This document shows, in pieces, positions 1-12,239 of a stretch of 64,000 nt of DNA (within the stretch, counting starts at the first letter, position 1; every line of letters starts with the position of its first letter). The translations under genes were made by a program, and so were the position numbers. The notes beneath the pieces are model-generated. The model searched no databases, was not told where the DNA came from, and worked only from the letters and a program-made list of their open reading frames with translations. The DNA is from Brachycybe producta (Eukaryota > Arthropoda > Diplopoda > Playtdesmida > Andrognathidae). The stretch is taken from the NCBI GenBank assembly GCA_036925085.1, contig JAUPFP010000023.1, positions 2,121,778 to 2,185,777 on the forward strand. The letters are read 5' to 3'.

Positions 1-313
1 CGCAGCGCCTACATTCGGAGAAATTTTGAACTAAACGATGTATCTAGCCTCTTAAGAAGGATTCGAAGATTATCATATCAGCATTTTTTTGGGTTTAGGC
101 AATTTATCCTGGCGGAAATGATTTGTACACAGCTGATGAAATTTTTTGTTCTGATGGAACAGATGTAACTGGGGTCATAATTTAATATTTCATTTTTCTA
201 CTTACTAGCTATACTTTGCTAGAGTTGTCAACAAAAGTATGTAAAATCATTCTAAATTGACGTGGTTGACGTTCTACAAGCATAATAACCAGCATAATGA
301 CGACGTAGAAAGT
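1..313. other. No recognisable feature
   Basis: No supported coding exon, RNA or repeat seen. It precedes the inverted-repeat element at 314. Confidence 0.5.
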
Positions 314-506
314 ACAGGCATCTGTAGACAGCTTCAGAATTTCTTTGGCTCCGCCCTTTTATGAGCATCATCAATTTCTAATTGGTTTGTTACTGGGTCT
401 GATGTCATATGCCCCGACCCTTTTATTTCTAACTGGTTGATATTTGGTCTGAAACTCATAAAAGGGCGGAGCCAAAGTAATTCTGAAGCTGTCTACAGAT
501 GCCTGT
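314..506. mobile_element. MITE with ~50-bp inverted repeats and perfect 9-bp target duplication
   Basis: Ends are ACAGGCATCTGTAGACAGCT and its complement. The inverted arms run about 50 bp and include GGCTCCGCCCTTTTATGA. The 9-bp duplication GTAGAAAGT flanks it exactly at 305-313 and 507-515. A related copy at 10274-10471 also has a 9-bp duplication. A 9-bp duplication fits Mutator-like (MULE) elements. No coding capacity. Confidence 0.85.
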
Positions 507-515
507 GTAGAAAGT

Positions 516-916
516 TGAGTAGTTATATCAAAATATCGAATCGAAATCGCCCATCACTAGAGCAAACACTCAAGACGTTTTCGTCATAAATATCCATTCT
601 TGCCCAAATGGTTGTTTGCTCTTTTATTGCTGCTCCCACTGTAATGATGTACGTCACATATCATGGAGTAGAACAGATCTATATCAGATCCAGAGTAGGC
701 CATTTGGACAACAATAATTTAACCGATAGTCAGTCCCCAATTCAGAAAATTTAAAAAAACGTCTGCAATAAACCGTCATGTAAAAAAACGACAGGAAATG
801 AAAAGTTGCTGTGAGGTGACACAAAACCCTTATTAAAATAGGCCAAAGTAACAGGCGAATAGAATAGCATTAACAAAGCAAACCACTTGTTTTACAAAAT
901 CCTATTTGAAGAATAT
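516..916. other. Intergenic, nothing recognised
   Basis: AT-rich sequence between the MITE and the poly(A) signal of peroxidase A. No supported feature on either strand. Confidence 0.5.
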
Positions 917-922
917 TTTATT
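917..922 (-). terminator. Polyadenylation signal of peroxidase A
   Basis: AATAAA on the minus strand, about 125 nt after the stop codon at 1048-1046. It is the first canonical hexamer downstream. Confidence 0.6.
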
Positions 923-1045
923 TCTTTATAAAAAAAAAAAATCTCAGCATTGTACTGTTAGTTATTTATACGTGTCTTTTTAACACTTAAGAATACAAAA
1001 TTTTCATGTAAAAAATCATTATGTTGATAATAATCTTGGCTTATG

Positions 1046-4000
1046 TTATGTCCAAACAGGTTCATTCTTCCACGGCCGCGTGGTCGGTTTCGGAATTTCG
1101 TTACTGTCGCACGAAACTCTGGGATTCCTAAAAAAAAATCCAGAAAATTTTACTAGTGCAATAAATGCCTTCTTGCTAATCATCATCACATATAATTACC
1201 AACTGGATGGTTTCAAAAACGCTAAAGGTTGCATTTCTTTCACGTCGGAGTTGTCGCAAAGAATACGAGCCATGCTAGTCTCCTTCAGCTGTTCCAATTG
1301 AGCTACATAAAAATAATTAATCTCCCTCAGTTAAAGCTTTAATTAGCTCATTTTGTGATCAAGGTACAAATAAAACTAGTGGTCCAGATATTATGCGTCT
1401 CTAAGCACCCTTAAGCTTTGCGCCCATGGAAGGTGCCTCAGTCACCTCGCTCTAGCTCTAAACCCGACTTAAATTGGAATTAAAACGATCATCGACTAAA
1501 GCGATTCAAATTACCTTCGCTGAATGAAGATTCGGTGCCACCTATTTCGTACCAAAATCTGTCACCTTTACGAGTTCTTCTAAACTGTTCGGCAATGATA
1601 CAAGCAAAGGTTGGGCCAACAACTGCTCCGGGTAACGGCTTTTCAGAAACACCAGCAATCCAAAGATCAACATCGTCAACGTGTCTATAAAAATATTAAT
1701 AAAATCATATTTTCTTAAAAATAAAATCGTAATTTTTCTTTGTGAATGAATGGTATTCGTACGTATATAAAGTCGAGAGTTTATCTGCTGCACCAGGAAA
1801 CATATGCGGTGCCATGTCGGCAAAAGATGTTATAGTTGGCAAATTGCACATTCTACGTATCTGAATATAAGTAGCAATTGCATGATCACGTCCTCTTTGC
1901 ATATTAAGAGCTGGCAAATCCAAACCAAACAATTTGGTACCACGTTGAAACAAATGGTCTGTCAACTGTAGAGGGGAAAAAAAATCTTTCAGTTAAGATG
2001 ACTTGACTTTGAATATCGTGAGGTTTTTCAATTGTAATAATTCTGAAGAATATTCTGCAGGCAGGCCAGAGGGCATGTGGCAGAGGGACTATTTAGTCCC
2101 AAAGTAGCATAGAGATGCAACAAAACATAAAATTAGGTTTCAATTATATGAAAATAAAATTTGAAACTGGAAGAGGAAACATGAAGGCAATTTTCACAAT
2201 GATACCTTTTAAAGTTGTATTAAAAATGATCGAGTTTTTAACTTATTAAGTTAAGAACAAACTAAGAAAAAGTGGTGACTATTTATGAACTTTTATCAGC
2301 ATCAGAATTCTTTTGTCTTTTCAGTGTTAAGGTGGCTGAAATACAATTTGGATGCAAAAACGCCAAGCAAACGTTTATCAGAAACAACATTAACATTGTT
2401 TTTGAAAACTAGAATGGTAAACGATAAAGTATTTTCATGGCAATATCTTAAAAAAAATAAACATTTTATAGTTCAGTTTAAATATGACCCGTTTTTAGGT
2501 TTTTTTTTAAATTGACATTTCATGAAAAACATATTTTCGCCTTTTTCAAACTGTCATAAAAAGTTTATTTTGAGAGATAGTATCATGAAACAACTTTTAG
2601 CATTATCACCAACTATTCTAGTCTTCAAAGCACTTCGAAATTTTTTGTAATGGTTCTCTAGAAAAACGTCAGCTTGAAAAATATAAATTTTCTCAAAAGT
2701 TTCTTAAATAAAATTTGTTTTGTGAAAAAAAAGTCCAAACAAAAGTTGAGTTCAGTCAGACTAAATAAATATGGACTGGTTTCAAACGTCATCTACCGCA
2801 ATAGATCTAAAGAAGATCGATATAACCATCTTAATGCGTATATATGAAAAAGCTCCCAAAGCAAGGCATCAAAAGCAATCTACGTGCCTCTTTTGTAACT
2901 TCGTTGTCGGTCACGAGACTCCCTTGAGTTGCAAATCCTTCGACGTAACCATTAATCAGGTTTCCGTCGTAAGGCTGCAAGAAGTGGTCTCTAAGTTTCT
3001 GAGCCATAGTATTTTTGTTATCTTGGAATAATTCAACCACGGACTGAAAGAAGAAAAATCCAGAATAAAATTAATAATTCACCAGATTGATTTCACTATC
3101 ATGTGCCATCAAAAGTATACTTTCTGATAAAAAAAATAAACCTACAGGAATATTTGAATGTCCAAATCGGTAGGCAGCAGTAGAAAACTCATTCATTATC
3201 GTTGCATCGGTGAATGCATCGTAATTATTCCAGAATCCAACTTTTTGAAGCTGCAGATCAAATCGTCTCATAACCCGATTGCCTAAATTTCAGTTTCATA
3301 ACTATTGGATCAACTTCAAACCAACTCAACAAGCACTTACTAAGGTCCACACACATTCAAGAAAGAAACTTTTGCATTTGAATTTCAACTTAAAACACCA
3401 CCGCAAAATTAGGATTTCAAGTAAGGTCAAAACTTTTATGCAAAAAAAAATTCACAAACGTGCAAATTGTGCGTTTTATACAAATAGAAAGTGTATACAG
3501 TGTGTGTCCGAAAAATGTATACACACTTTGGTTGTTAATAACTGCCATGTTTATTTTCTTAAATTCAATTTAATAATTTTAAAATTAATAGTAAGTAAAT
3601 GTTACCATAAAGATTACATATACAAGCACTGTATGTTTTCATGTTTAATTTTCTCATTATCATTATCTCAAGTGTTCAAAATCTTCTCCATTCTCGTCAA
3701 CGCATTGCTGACATCGACGAGAAACTGGATCTGCAAACATCAATTAATGTATCTCTTGTGGTACAAATCTTTTTGATTTCTTGCTAAAATTGTATAAATT
3801 AATGAAATCGAAGAGAATTGTTGCACAATTGCAAGAAGTACGTTAATTGGTGTTTGTAGATCATTTTCTTACCTATGTCAACAATGTGAATGGGTGACAT
3901 TTCGAACACTTGAGATAAAGCATCACTTAAAACATAAATCATGTAATGCTGTTATACATTGTCCGCTTTTATCTAATCTTTATTGTAAGATTTCCTTTTT

Positions 4001-7000
4001 AATTATGAAATTATAAAATTAAATTTAAAAAAACTAGTAGTAGAGTAACTAAGAAAACTAGCCTCAAACACATGGGTTCGAGACTGCAAGAAGTAATTCT
4101 TTTTGCCTTAAGTGTTTAAAGGTTTCAAAATTGTTGAAGTTCAACTGTCAAGTTTCCTTTATCACTTTTGGTATAAATTACCTAATACAATAGGAAGATA
4201 TTCGTTATAAGTTATGTGCTGCATTTTAGCACCAAGTATTCTTCTGGTTTCATGATACAAGATTTCATCATTCCATCCAGGATTCACTTCCGCGAGTTCG
4301 GCAGCAATACGGTTATGTTCTCTAAGAAATATTACTTGTAAAGTAGCCAATTGAGGCTGTTCTGCCGAGCGAACATCACCTAATATCGACATTAAATTCA
4401 GTATCAGAAATTTCCATAAAAATTTTAATCATATGGAGGTTTTAACGAGCTAAGTTTACCAGCTAGAAAACAAAACTGCAAAGCATTTGAATCTCCTTTA
4501 CAAGTGCCTGCGTTCGTATGTGGAGGAAATTCACGTCCCGGACTACCATTACTCACTTTCAACCTACCTACAGTATTACAAATAACCATTAAGCTAGACT
4601 TAGCTAGTTTTAAAGTCTAAACACAAGTCCTCGAACTTTAGTAATTCTGTCTTTCAGAAGGAAAATTTAGAGAAACATTTAAGTGTTTTAAACCTAGAGA
4701 GGTCAGCTAAATAACTGAAGGTGGCTGAATAGATATTTATTTTGTTTTTGTCCCCGCTGATGTTTTGTCACGACTTGGAGGTCACTTCCACCACCCTCTG
4801 TTTTTAGAAAATTTATGTTTTTCAAGCGAACGTTTTTTTTAGGAGAAATATTACAAGAAAAAAAAATTCAGAAATGGTTTATAAACTATAATACTTGGCA
4901 ATAATACTAAACATTTTTCAACCTTTAAAAATAAATAAACCTTTTATGACAGTTTGAAAAAGGCGAAAATAGTTTTTCATAAAATATTAATGAAAAAAAC
5001 CTAAAAACTGGTCATTTTCAAACTGAACAATAAAATGTTTATTTTTTAAGATGAAAAAAGTTTCAACAATATCACAAACTATCCTAACATAATGTTGTTT
5101 CTAAAAAAACGTTCGCTTGACGTTTTTGCGTGCAAATTTTACAAACACGTCTATGGAGCTTAGCATAAGCCACTGCAGTTGGGCCATCCGAGAGGACAAA
5201 AACAAAATTTAATTATGGTTTATAAAAAGATTTTGAAATATATAAACATTAAAATACTATTAAGTGATTCGGTTAACGTTCTAATTTCTAAAACACTTGC
5301 AGTTTCTCCTTAGTGTTTGCTCGTCTGAAACACGAAATTACCAGAGTTTGATTTGATAACCAGCTTTTTCATAAAACAACTTGATTGCAATAAAAAAATA
5401 CTAATTACCCTTTTCATTTGATCTTAAATTAGCTGCTTGTTCCTCTGTAGAACCATAGATCATAGATGCATCAATATAAGCAGTCAACTGATTCATTTGT
5501 TCTCTTGGACCTTTTAAATTTCATTTTTTTTTATTATTATTATCAATAAATATAAGAAGTTATGTTATCATCAGTTGAAGATTTTTTTTTTTTCAAAACG
5601 TCACTTTTTCAAAACGTCACATATGTCTAGTAACTCAAATTTTCAGGAAACGCAAAAAACCGAATCTTTCTACATTGATAATAAAATTATTACCAATATC
5701 GATTCAACTCTGAAAACTGATTGCAAAACTGCAATAAAATAGATTAAGCCAAAATATGGACATGTGACGTTTTGAAAGAAAAAAAACCCCTCTTCAAAGT
5801 TTTGTAGGGCTCACCAAGAGTGCATGTAGCTGGAGGCGCCGGTATACTTCGCACGAATTCCATGCAAGTTTGTTTGAACTGGGCATAAAATGGATCGTTT
5901 TCGGGAATGTCGATTTGAAGACATTCTGGATGTCGAAGATTCTCTCGAATGACTGTCGGATCACAGCATAAAATACCAGACCCATTAGCACCTGAAAGAA
6001 AAAATTAAAACATACGTTATATTTATGTAATTTGTTCAGAACAGAGGAAAACAACGAGTAATTTAATACAGTAACTAAATAAAGTAGGAAAAAAAAAGCT
6101 AGAAGAGTTAAAACAATATACATGATTATATTTTTGAAAATAAACTTTATGGCTGTTTTTTTAAACTCTTTTTACCATTTCAAAACTTAATTGGAACTAG
6201 AAGAGTAAAAAGAATGTTCACATTTCTTATATCTTTCAGACAAAAATTTAAACAAAAATTTTAAAAACATCGTCAAAAAGCTCATTTTAAAAGATAATCA
6301 ACTTGAAACTCATAGAAACGATAACAAAATAAGTGAATTTATTATAAAGAAAAAACCCCAAACCTCTTGCTGCAGGTGTCAGCGTCAAATCATGATCCAA
6401 GAATTGTCCAAAGGATGAAAACAGCAAACTGACATCTGGCAACTCGACAACCTTATCTCCGAGAACTGTTGTACTGACAACACGAGGACTTGGTAACGGT
6501 TTACCATCCACAGCTACTCTTGGAGCAGATACACCTATAATAATAACATAAAAATCATTCCAATAAAGCTTATGATGTATAATACAGTACAACAATGATG
6601 ATACCATCAGCATATTGTGGAGAAGCTAATCTCTGAAAAGCTCTGAATGATTTTCCCCAATCTTTTTGTTGCAAGTTATTACAACTGCCATCAAAACTAC
6701 GAAATTTGGTGGCAGGGCAAGTCGGTGTTGGAGGGCACACTTTTGCAATAGGTGAATCGGCAAGACTAACAGCTGGAAGAGAAAACCCTGCAGCTGCGCT
6801 TCCAGGGGCCTGCAAACTATAATAACACATAAATATGTATAAATACGTGAAGTAGATAATAAATATTGTGTACTATGAAACATTTTCGTACCGAACTGTA
6901 AGATCTTTCGACGTTTCGGTATTAAGTAAACCATCTTTACCTAGCCTCTGAGCTTCGTCACTAGCAAAAACAATCTGTTGATGGGCAGCTTCAACACTTC

Positions 7001-7582
7001 CAGGTTGTGTGACAAGTCCTTAAATGTACAAATTTATTATTTCTTGCTAAAGTTCCCAAATATGGGTCAAAGATTTGCAAACCTCTCTCAAGCAATGTTT
7101 GTTCCAACTTTTCTCTAGCTGCAATGTCATCAATAGCAACAGCACTTGCAGAACCAATATCATTATCACTTACAGATGGACCGGATGCCGAACCAGCAAA
7201 TCCGCTTGCAAGTTTAACTGGAGGACTAACAGGAGCTAAAAAAAAGTTACAAAAACCAAACATTACATTTTCAAGTTTCAGACAAAATAAAAACTAGGTT
7301 AATACAATCTCCTGCAGGAATTATGGGCTCATCTGGACAACATACTCCTTTAACATCTGAACCTTCCTCCAGATTACAAACATTATTGGCTATTGTGGTA
7401 ACATCTAAAACCTGACAAGAGGCCAAAGGTGTGCAGTGTCCAGCTGCACCAGTGTTCGTGCTGCAAGTAGCTCGAACAACACGATCCTCTGGATTCACTT
7501 CAGCCTGACGTTTTACGATATTGGCATTGCCTGAATTCAGGCAGTAAACGCCAACGAGTATAAGGCACACTAGTAACCTCAT
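1046..7582 (-). CDS. Secreted animal haem peroxidase A (chorion-peroxidase/peroxinectin type), 15 coding exons
   Basis: Predicted 791-aa secreted haem peroxidase that uses H2O2 to oxidise phenolic or tyrosyl substrates. Exons, in coding order: 7582-7306, 7235-7083, 7018-6892, 6816-6605, 6534-6364, 5991-5815, 5510-5409, 4567-4460, 4379-4182, 3282-3146, 3043-2888, 1965-1763, 1684-1515, 1302-1200, 1127-1046; they sum to 2376 nt, an exact multiple of three. Seen: signal peptide [15 protein letters not shown]; a six-Cys CLIP-like domain ending VCCPD; distal motif QFLDHD (His ~304); GDVRSAEQ with the distal Arg ~446 and the haem-linking Glu ~449; Ca-binding YIDASMIYG; proximal His ~550 in YRFGHS; RGRDH; FWYEIGG. 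It ends soon after the domain, with a short tail finishing NEPVWT, so it has canonical length, unlike its neighbours B and C. Intron 11 has a GC donor. Family membership is certain; substrate and tissue are not. It is transcribed away from the other cluster members. Confidence 0.93.
2045..2160 (-). mobile_element. LINE 3'-end fragment
   Basis: Short segment in intron 11 of peroxidase A. It contains TGGCAGAGGGACTATTTAGT and resembles the 3' UTR of the LINE fragment at 37914-38420 and the piece at 39600-39680. Confidence 0.45.
2327..2740. repeat. Foldback transposon starting TTAAGGTGGCTGAA (3' end decayed)
   Basis: Begins TTAAGGTGGCTGAA. The two inner arms are complementary (for example TTTTCATGGCAATATCTTAA against GATAGTATCATGAAA). 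Same family as 14501-15083; it sits in intron 11 of peroxidase A. Confidence 0.7.
3490..3940. pseudogene. Decayed IS630/Tc1-mariner-like transposase ends, two inverted copies
   Basis: In intron 9 of peroxidase A. The minus strand at about 3735-3665 encodes [19 protein letters not shown] followed by a stop, typical of the C-terminus of mariner/IS630-type transposases. The plus strand at about 3880-3936 encodes a similar damaged end (VNG, stop, HFEHLR, stop). A terminal sequence with TATACA and GTGTGTCCGAAAAA is at 3490-3530. Both copies are too short and broken to be active. Confidence 0.5.
4718..5205. repeat. Foldback transposon, AAGGTGGCTGAAT family
   Basis: In intron 7 of peroxidase A. Starts AAGGTGGCTGAATAGATATT and ends with an inverted GGACAAAAACAAAAT. 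The inner arms are palindromic around 4990. The last part of the right terminal repeat is missing compared with 14501-15083. Confidence 0.7.
5581..5788. repeat. Small MITE ending in CAAAACGTCAC
   Basis: In intron 6 of peroxidase A. Left arm is poly-T then CAAAACGTCACATATGTCTA; right arm TATGGACATGTGACGTTTTG then poly-A. Non-coding. Confidence 0.6.
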
Positions 7583-7733
7583 ACTGAATCTGTAATTTTA
7601 CAAAAAAAATGTATATGAGAAACTATTTAAAATTAAATAATACTTTCATTCACTATCAATTTATGGAACAATCTTAGAATATGGTCAAACTGAATATACT
7701 AAAGCTTGTTTCGAAAGGCCTTGTCGAGCTCAG

Positions 7734-8090
7734 TTTGAATATGCAAAACTTTGTTGGCGTAAACACCAAACGCATTCAAAAGTTAGAATTTGCATAAAGG
7801 TCTATGGCGATTTAAAAAGTTTTTCCTATGTTAATCTAGGTGCAGGATAACCTAATTTTTAAATGAAATCGGGTGATTTTTTTTTACATACTTGAGGAAC
7901 TGCGCCCCAAGATCCACTGCAACAAGCATAATTTAACCTAAATTGAACAAACCGAACTTAGGTTAACCTAACCCATCCATACACCATATAGGGGGGAAAA
8001 AAGTTTAAAACGCCATAGACCTTCATGTAAATTCTAACGTTTGCCCGCGTTTACTGTTCGCGCCAAAAATATTTGTATATTCATATTCAG
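7734..8090. repeat. MITE with long imperfect inverted arms
   Basis: In the 5' UTR intron of peroxidase A. Arms pair over GTTAGAATTTGCATAAAGGT / CTATGGCGATTTAAA and their complements near 8000-8040, with outer parts containing GAATATGCAAA and GGCGTAAAC. The hAT-like element at 8092 abuts it. Confidence 0.6.
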
Positions 8091-8091
8091 G

Positions 8092-8529
8092 CAGTGGCGC
8101 AACCACGAGGGGGGGCTACGGGGCCCAAGCTACACAAGAAGCTGGAAACTCTGGATTTTTAGGAAATTAAAAATTTAATTAGAAAATTCAAATGTGTTCA
8201 AAGATGTGTTTTTTTTTATAAATAGTAAATACTATCATTTTGACGGATCTCGCACGAGAGAATTTAAAAATAAACGGAAAATCCAAGAAGAAATTATAAA
8301 ATTTATGTCACTCGCTGCACTCTCACAGAATGTATTCTACAATCCCACAGTATTTTTTAACTCTGGAAAACATAGACAATTCAGTAAAAATGAAAATTGA
8401 TCTTTGATAAGTAATTCCTATCGGGTACATTTTTATTAAATTTCATAATTAATATAAAATTTTATAAATCATTTCAATCACTGGATGTCGATTAGCCCAT
8501 CCCAGACAAGAATCCTGGTTGCGCCACTG
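8092..8529. mobile_element. Old non-autonomous hAT element
   Basis: Terminal inverted repeats CAGTGGCGCAACCA and TGGTTGCGCCACTG, the classic hAT form. Flanking octamers TATTCAGG and TACTCATC match at 5 of 8 positions, as expected for an aged 8-bp duplication. No transposase recognised inside. Confidence 0.75.
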
Positions 8530-9401
8530 TACTCATCACTTTCCAATAAGCTCTAGTATATTCGATTTCTTCAAGGTCCCATATGCTAGGGGCATGCATA
8601 TCCAATTCATAGATGGGAAAATTAATTTCACATAGCAACCAGTCAGAAACCAATTGAAAGTTACTTTTCAGTGAAATTCTTTGAAAAGTAGAACAATGAA
8701 TGTTTTTCTTTTTTTTTAAAAAATGTAGAAAATCAGACAATAATATTACAATATTGTTAGGTATCAAGAACAGGTAACAACAGTTGGCTAAAGGCAATGA
8801 AAACATAAAAGAACTGGGGTTAAAATACATTAAATATAAAATGTCCTTGTAAATGAAGGACGACTTCTTGGAATATTATGTCTTCAGGTTGAATCTTCTT
8901 ACTGCCCATGAATTCATGATTTATTTTACAATAAACAATACCAAGTAAACAGTTTTTCACCCCAGAAAAAAAAAAAAAAGAAAACGAAATTACCTTGAAA
9001 AGTTCGTAATTCTAAAAATTACAAAAGGGAAAAAAATAATCTCAAATCTAAACAAGTTTAAATAAAAATTAATACAAATACTTATTATTGAAAAGATAGC
9101 TTCAGTTAATGACTTGTTTGTTCTATCAATTATTAACTAATAGATATTATAAAAACAATTTAACATAAAGCAATTAACACATTCGAGATAATCTTAACAG
9201 GATTTTAAAAAAGCTTTCAAGGTTAATTGTTTTTAAAAAGATTATGTCATTTTTATGCAATAACTACCACATTAACACCTACATTTCATTTTACTTAAAT
9301 GAATTTAACTTTAAGGTAGTTTTAACGCGTAAATGCATCTCAAACACTGCATATTCCGTCTTTTACGTGCAAAATATATAAGAAAAACTACAAAGTGATT
9401 T
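8530..9401. other. Intronic AT-rich sequence, nothing recognised
   Basis: Part of the presumed 5' UTR intron of peroxidase A. Only poly-A/T runs are seen, no repeat ends or exons. Confidence 0.45.
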
Positions 9402-9687
9402 AGAAACTTGATGGATAGCTTAATTCCTGAAGCGCATTTTTATATTCGTATCTTTCGAAATAAACGTTTTATGAGTTCAAAAAATGAATCAACTTTTAAG
9501 AAGACGATATTTTTTAATTTTTTTTTAATAAAAAGTTTATTTTGAAAAATAATCAACATGAAAATAGACTTCAGTAATTAAACTACAATTCTAGTTTCTA
9601 AAACTATTTCTAGTTTATTCTGTTTTTACTCTTAAAAACAGAATAATCAAGAGTTCGAAAATCAGCTGTTTATAAATCATTTTAAAT
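9402..9687. repeat. Foldback element, 'TAGAAACTAGAA' family
   Basis: Contains the family core (TAGAAACT, GATATCTTTCAAAATAAAC-like, AAAAAGTTTATTTTGAAA, TTCTAGTTTCTAAAAC) and the right end AATCAGCTGTTTATAAATCA. See 45961-46735 for the family description. Confidence 0.6.
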
Positions 9688-9915
9688 GAAACAAGTTTAG
9701 GACATAAAAATGTAAACACAAATTTAAAAAATGCTAAAAGAAACTTAACAGAAAAAAGGTCAGAAAGACTTACACCAATAAATTTATGCTAAAACCTTAA
9801 GTGTCAACAAAAAAAGGCAAAAGGTCATATAGTAATAGGTTTGAAATGTATACAACTACACAATAATTATCTTAAAACTAAAAAAAAAAATTAAAAATTA
9901 TTAACAGTTAATTAC

Positions 9916-10044
9916 CAAAATCTGTCTTCACTTTTCAGCTAGAAATAAAATAATAATCTTGAAGACAGTCCAGTAAAAACGACAAGCAAATACCAAAAAC
10001 CAAAATTATCAGAATAAGCAATTGGAACAGCTGATACTTATATA
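9916..10044 (-). promoter_or_regulatory. Probable promoter and non-coding first exon of peroxidase A
   Basis: On the minus strand a TATATAAG box lies at 10044-10037. About 100 nt further on, a plausible donor (TTTTG|GTAATT) at 9916/9915 follows. A good acceptor (AATTACAG) lies at 7591-7590, just before the start codon at 7582. The likely 5' UTR exon is therefore about 10013-9916, followed by a 2.3-kb intron. Peroxidase B shows the same arrangement, which supports the reading. Transcript data would decide it. Confidence 0.5.
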
Positions 10045-10273
10045 GAAGAAGGTGAGCCAATGAGATACAGCAGGTAATTTCACTTTCTACTAATAAGGTG
10101 GGAGTAGGACGGGCACGTGACCAGACAGACAATTAAGTGAGTTGTCCTAATAGTTCCATATTGGGGATTATTTTAGCCCAGGGCTAAAAAAAAGAAGCTG
10201 GTTGTCACCGATTTGAACCAAGAATATTCCATTGTTAATTTGAAGAAGTCAACGATGTTAATATATTTAATTT

Positions 10274-10471
10274 ACAGGCAGTTAGAAATAAGAGAGAACT
10301 TCAATTGGCTCCGCCCTTTTTATGACGACTGGCAACTTCTAATTGGTTGGTCTGACGTCACATGCTCCGCCCTTTTCAATGTCGAATCACACAACAAACC
10401 AATTAGAAGTTGCCGGTCGTCATAACAAGGGCAGAGCCAACTGAAGTTCTCTCCTATTTCTAACTGCCTAT
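10274..10471. mobile_element. MITE, second copy of the ACAGGC family, 9-bp target duplication
   Basis: Ends ACAGGCAGTTAGAAATA and its near complement. The inner arm again has GGCTCCGCCCTTTT and AACTTCTAATTGGTTG. ATTTAATTT flanks it at 10265-10273 and 10472-10480. The duplication differs from that of the copy at 314, so the two are independent insertions. Confidence 0.82.
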
Positions 10472-10724
10472 ATTTAATTTATTATTTAAAATTTCAAACA
10501 AGTCCTGTACCCAATTTGGGTCAAATTAAGTTTTTAACTTGTTCATTTTTATGAACAAGTTAAAGACTTTTTATGTTTTTATAATTTAATATCTAGTTTT
10601 GTTTGTAAATTATATTGTCTTACAAATTTGAAAAATTGTACCTGAGCCTCATTACTTAAAAAAATATCATAAAACTACCTTATGATGAAATATATCTGTT
10701 AATGATGTATCAATTTATGACAGT

Positions 10725-10910
10725 CATATTATATTTTAAACCAGTCAATGGCAGTCATAAAAATCAGATAGGCATATGACACTATTTGTGGTATAAAAAT
10801 GTTTTGTAATTTGCTTTTGTAACTGTTAACAAGGTTACCAGCTAGAAATGACAAATTGACTGTCACAACACAGTCATATAATCATTTTCTCTTTCTGTAA
10901 TGCACCCATA
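10725..10910. repeat. Dispersed repeat, copy 1 of a pair
   Basis: Shares blocks such as GTCATATTAT, ATGGCAGTCATA, TTTGCTTTTGTAACT, GCTAGAAATGACAA and TTTCTTTCTGTAAT-like with 23945-24112, in the same order and orientation. Non-coding; class unknown. Confidence 0.6.
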
Positions 10911-11059
10911 GTGATAAAAAAAAGCTATTAAAAGGCCATCGGCATGAATAAAATCTGTATGATGCAATATCAGGTATAGCCACTTAACATGGTGTGTATT
11001 CGGTTTTAATTTAGATTATTCTGTTTTGTGCACAGTTATTTCTAAATGTAATTTAAGGT

Positions 11060-11316
11060 GCAATAAGCACTCAAATATACTGCCCGTCCACGGAACATTT
11101 TTTTATAACAAAATCTTGATTCTTTCTATTTTTAAAATAATTTTGAAAATAGCCTACACGCTGATTTCCATAGACGATTAGAAACGAACTACTAATACAT
11201 GGAAATTAGCATGTAGGCTATTTTCAAAATTATTTTTAAAATAGAAAGAATCATAATTTGATTATAAAAAAAGTTACCAGTGGATGGACAGTATATGTGA
11301 GTACTTACTGCTATAA
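11060..11316. mobile_element. Palindromic MITE, possible TA target (Tc1/mariner-like)
   Basis: Long near-perfect inverted arms. Left: CACTCAAATATACTGCCCGT, then AAAATAATTTTGAAAATAGC. Right: the complement with TATACTGTCCATCCACTGG. The arms close on a short centre near 11180. Confidence 0.65.
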
Positions 11317-12239
11317 CATTTCCAAAAAAAAAAATTATGCGTGAAACAGAAGATTGTAAACGATGCGCGATGCGAAAATGTTGCGCATGCCATCTATTGG
11401 TTGTTATTCTAATCTAGCTCATGCCAATAGCCTCTTAAAAAGTAAAAACCAATGGGTACATTGCTGCTTATACTTTAGCTTTATCATAAAATGCAATAAT
11501 TTATTAAATAAATTAAAATTATAAGTTCAAGTAAAATTACTGAAATTAATTTAAAAAAAACTATAACAATAATACAACATATTTAAATAAATAAAAACAT
11601 GTAAAGTTATAGAAATTGTATGTTTGCATAAATTTGTAATTTAAACCTTGAATATGCTGTAATTCATTTGTTTATTCTTTTGTGTTAGGCAAATTAATAT
11701 TATTATAACAAGATATAAATAGATATCAGCACACAATATTTTTTAATGTAATTCTAATTTTATGTTCATTTTTTTAAAAAAAACTTGTATATTAAATGAT
11801 TCACAAAAAATGTGTTGCATATAATAAAATGGTGGTAAGATTAGAAATATTTAATTCTAAAAACGAATCTTAATGAAAAATTCGGTCGATTTTCCTCGAA
11901 GTCCAGTCAGGTGGACATAAAACATTATAAATATCTATTCAGCCACCTTCCATTTCGTATTAAACAGTTTTCACTGAACCGCAGAATAGAGAAAAATATA
12001 TCTCTATTCTGCGACAGTTCCTTCTAAATAGTACGTACAAGTATAGTAACTTTGTGGCCACTCTGTATATATTTGAAAAATTGTAAGAATAACTGGCTGA
12101 CTTGTGTGACACCAAATCTGAACATACAAAAAGCAGGTCATCAGGTATATTAAAAGTCTACCAATAGATGGAGTCACACGACCTGCGATATTTTATGTTT
12201 CGTCACCTTTAGTTATAAAAATTCAAAAAGATGACAATA
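11317..12239. other. Gene-free AT-rich stretch
   Basis: No exons recognised. A lone right end of the GGTGGCTGAAT family (ATATCTATTCAGCCACC) is at about 11930-11947. Confidence 0.45.

Noticed and set aside
3279..3776. 165-codon plus-strand frame in intron 9 of peroxidase A
   Set aside because: Low-complexity and overlaps antisense to a recognisable transposase end; no supported gene structure.
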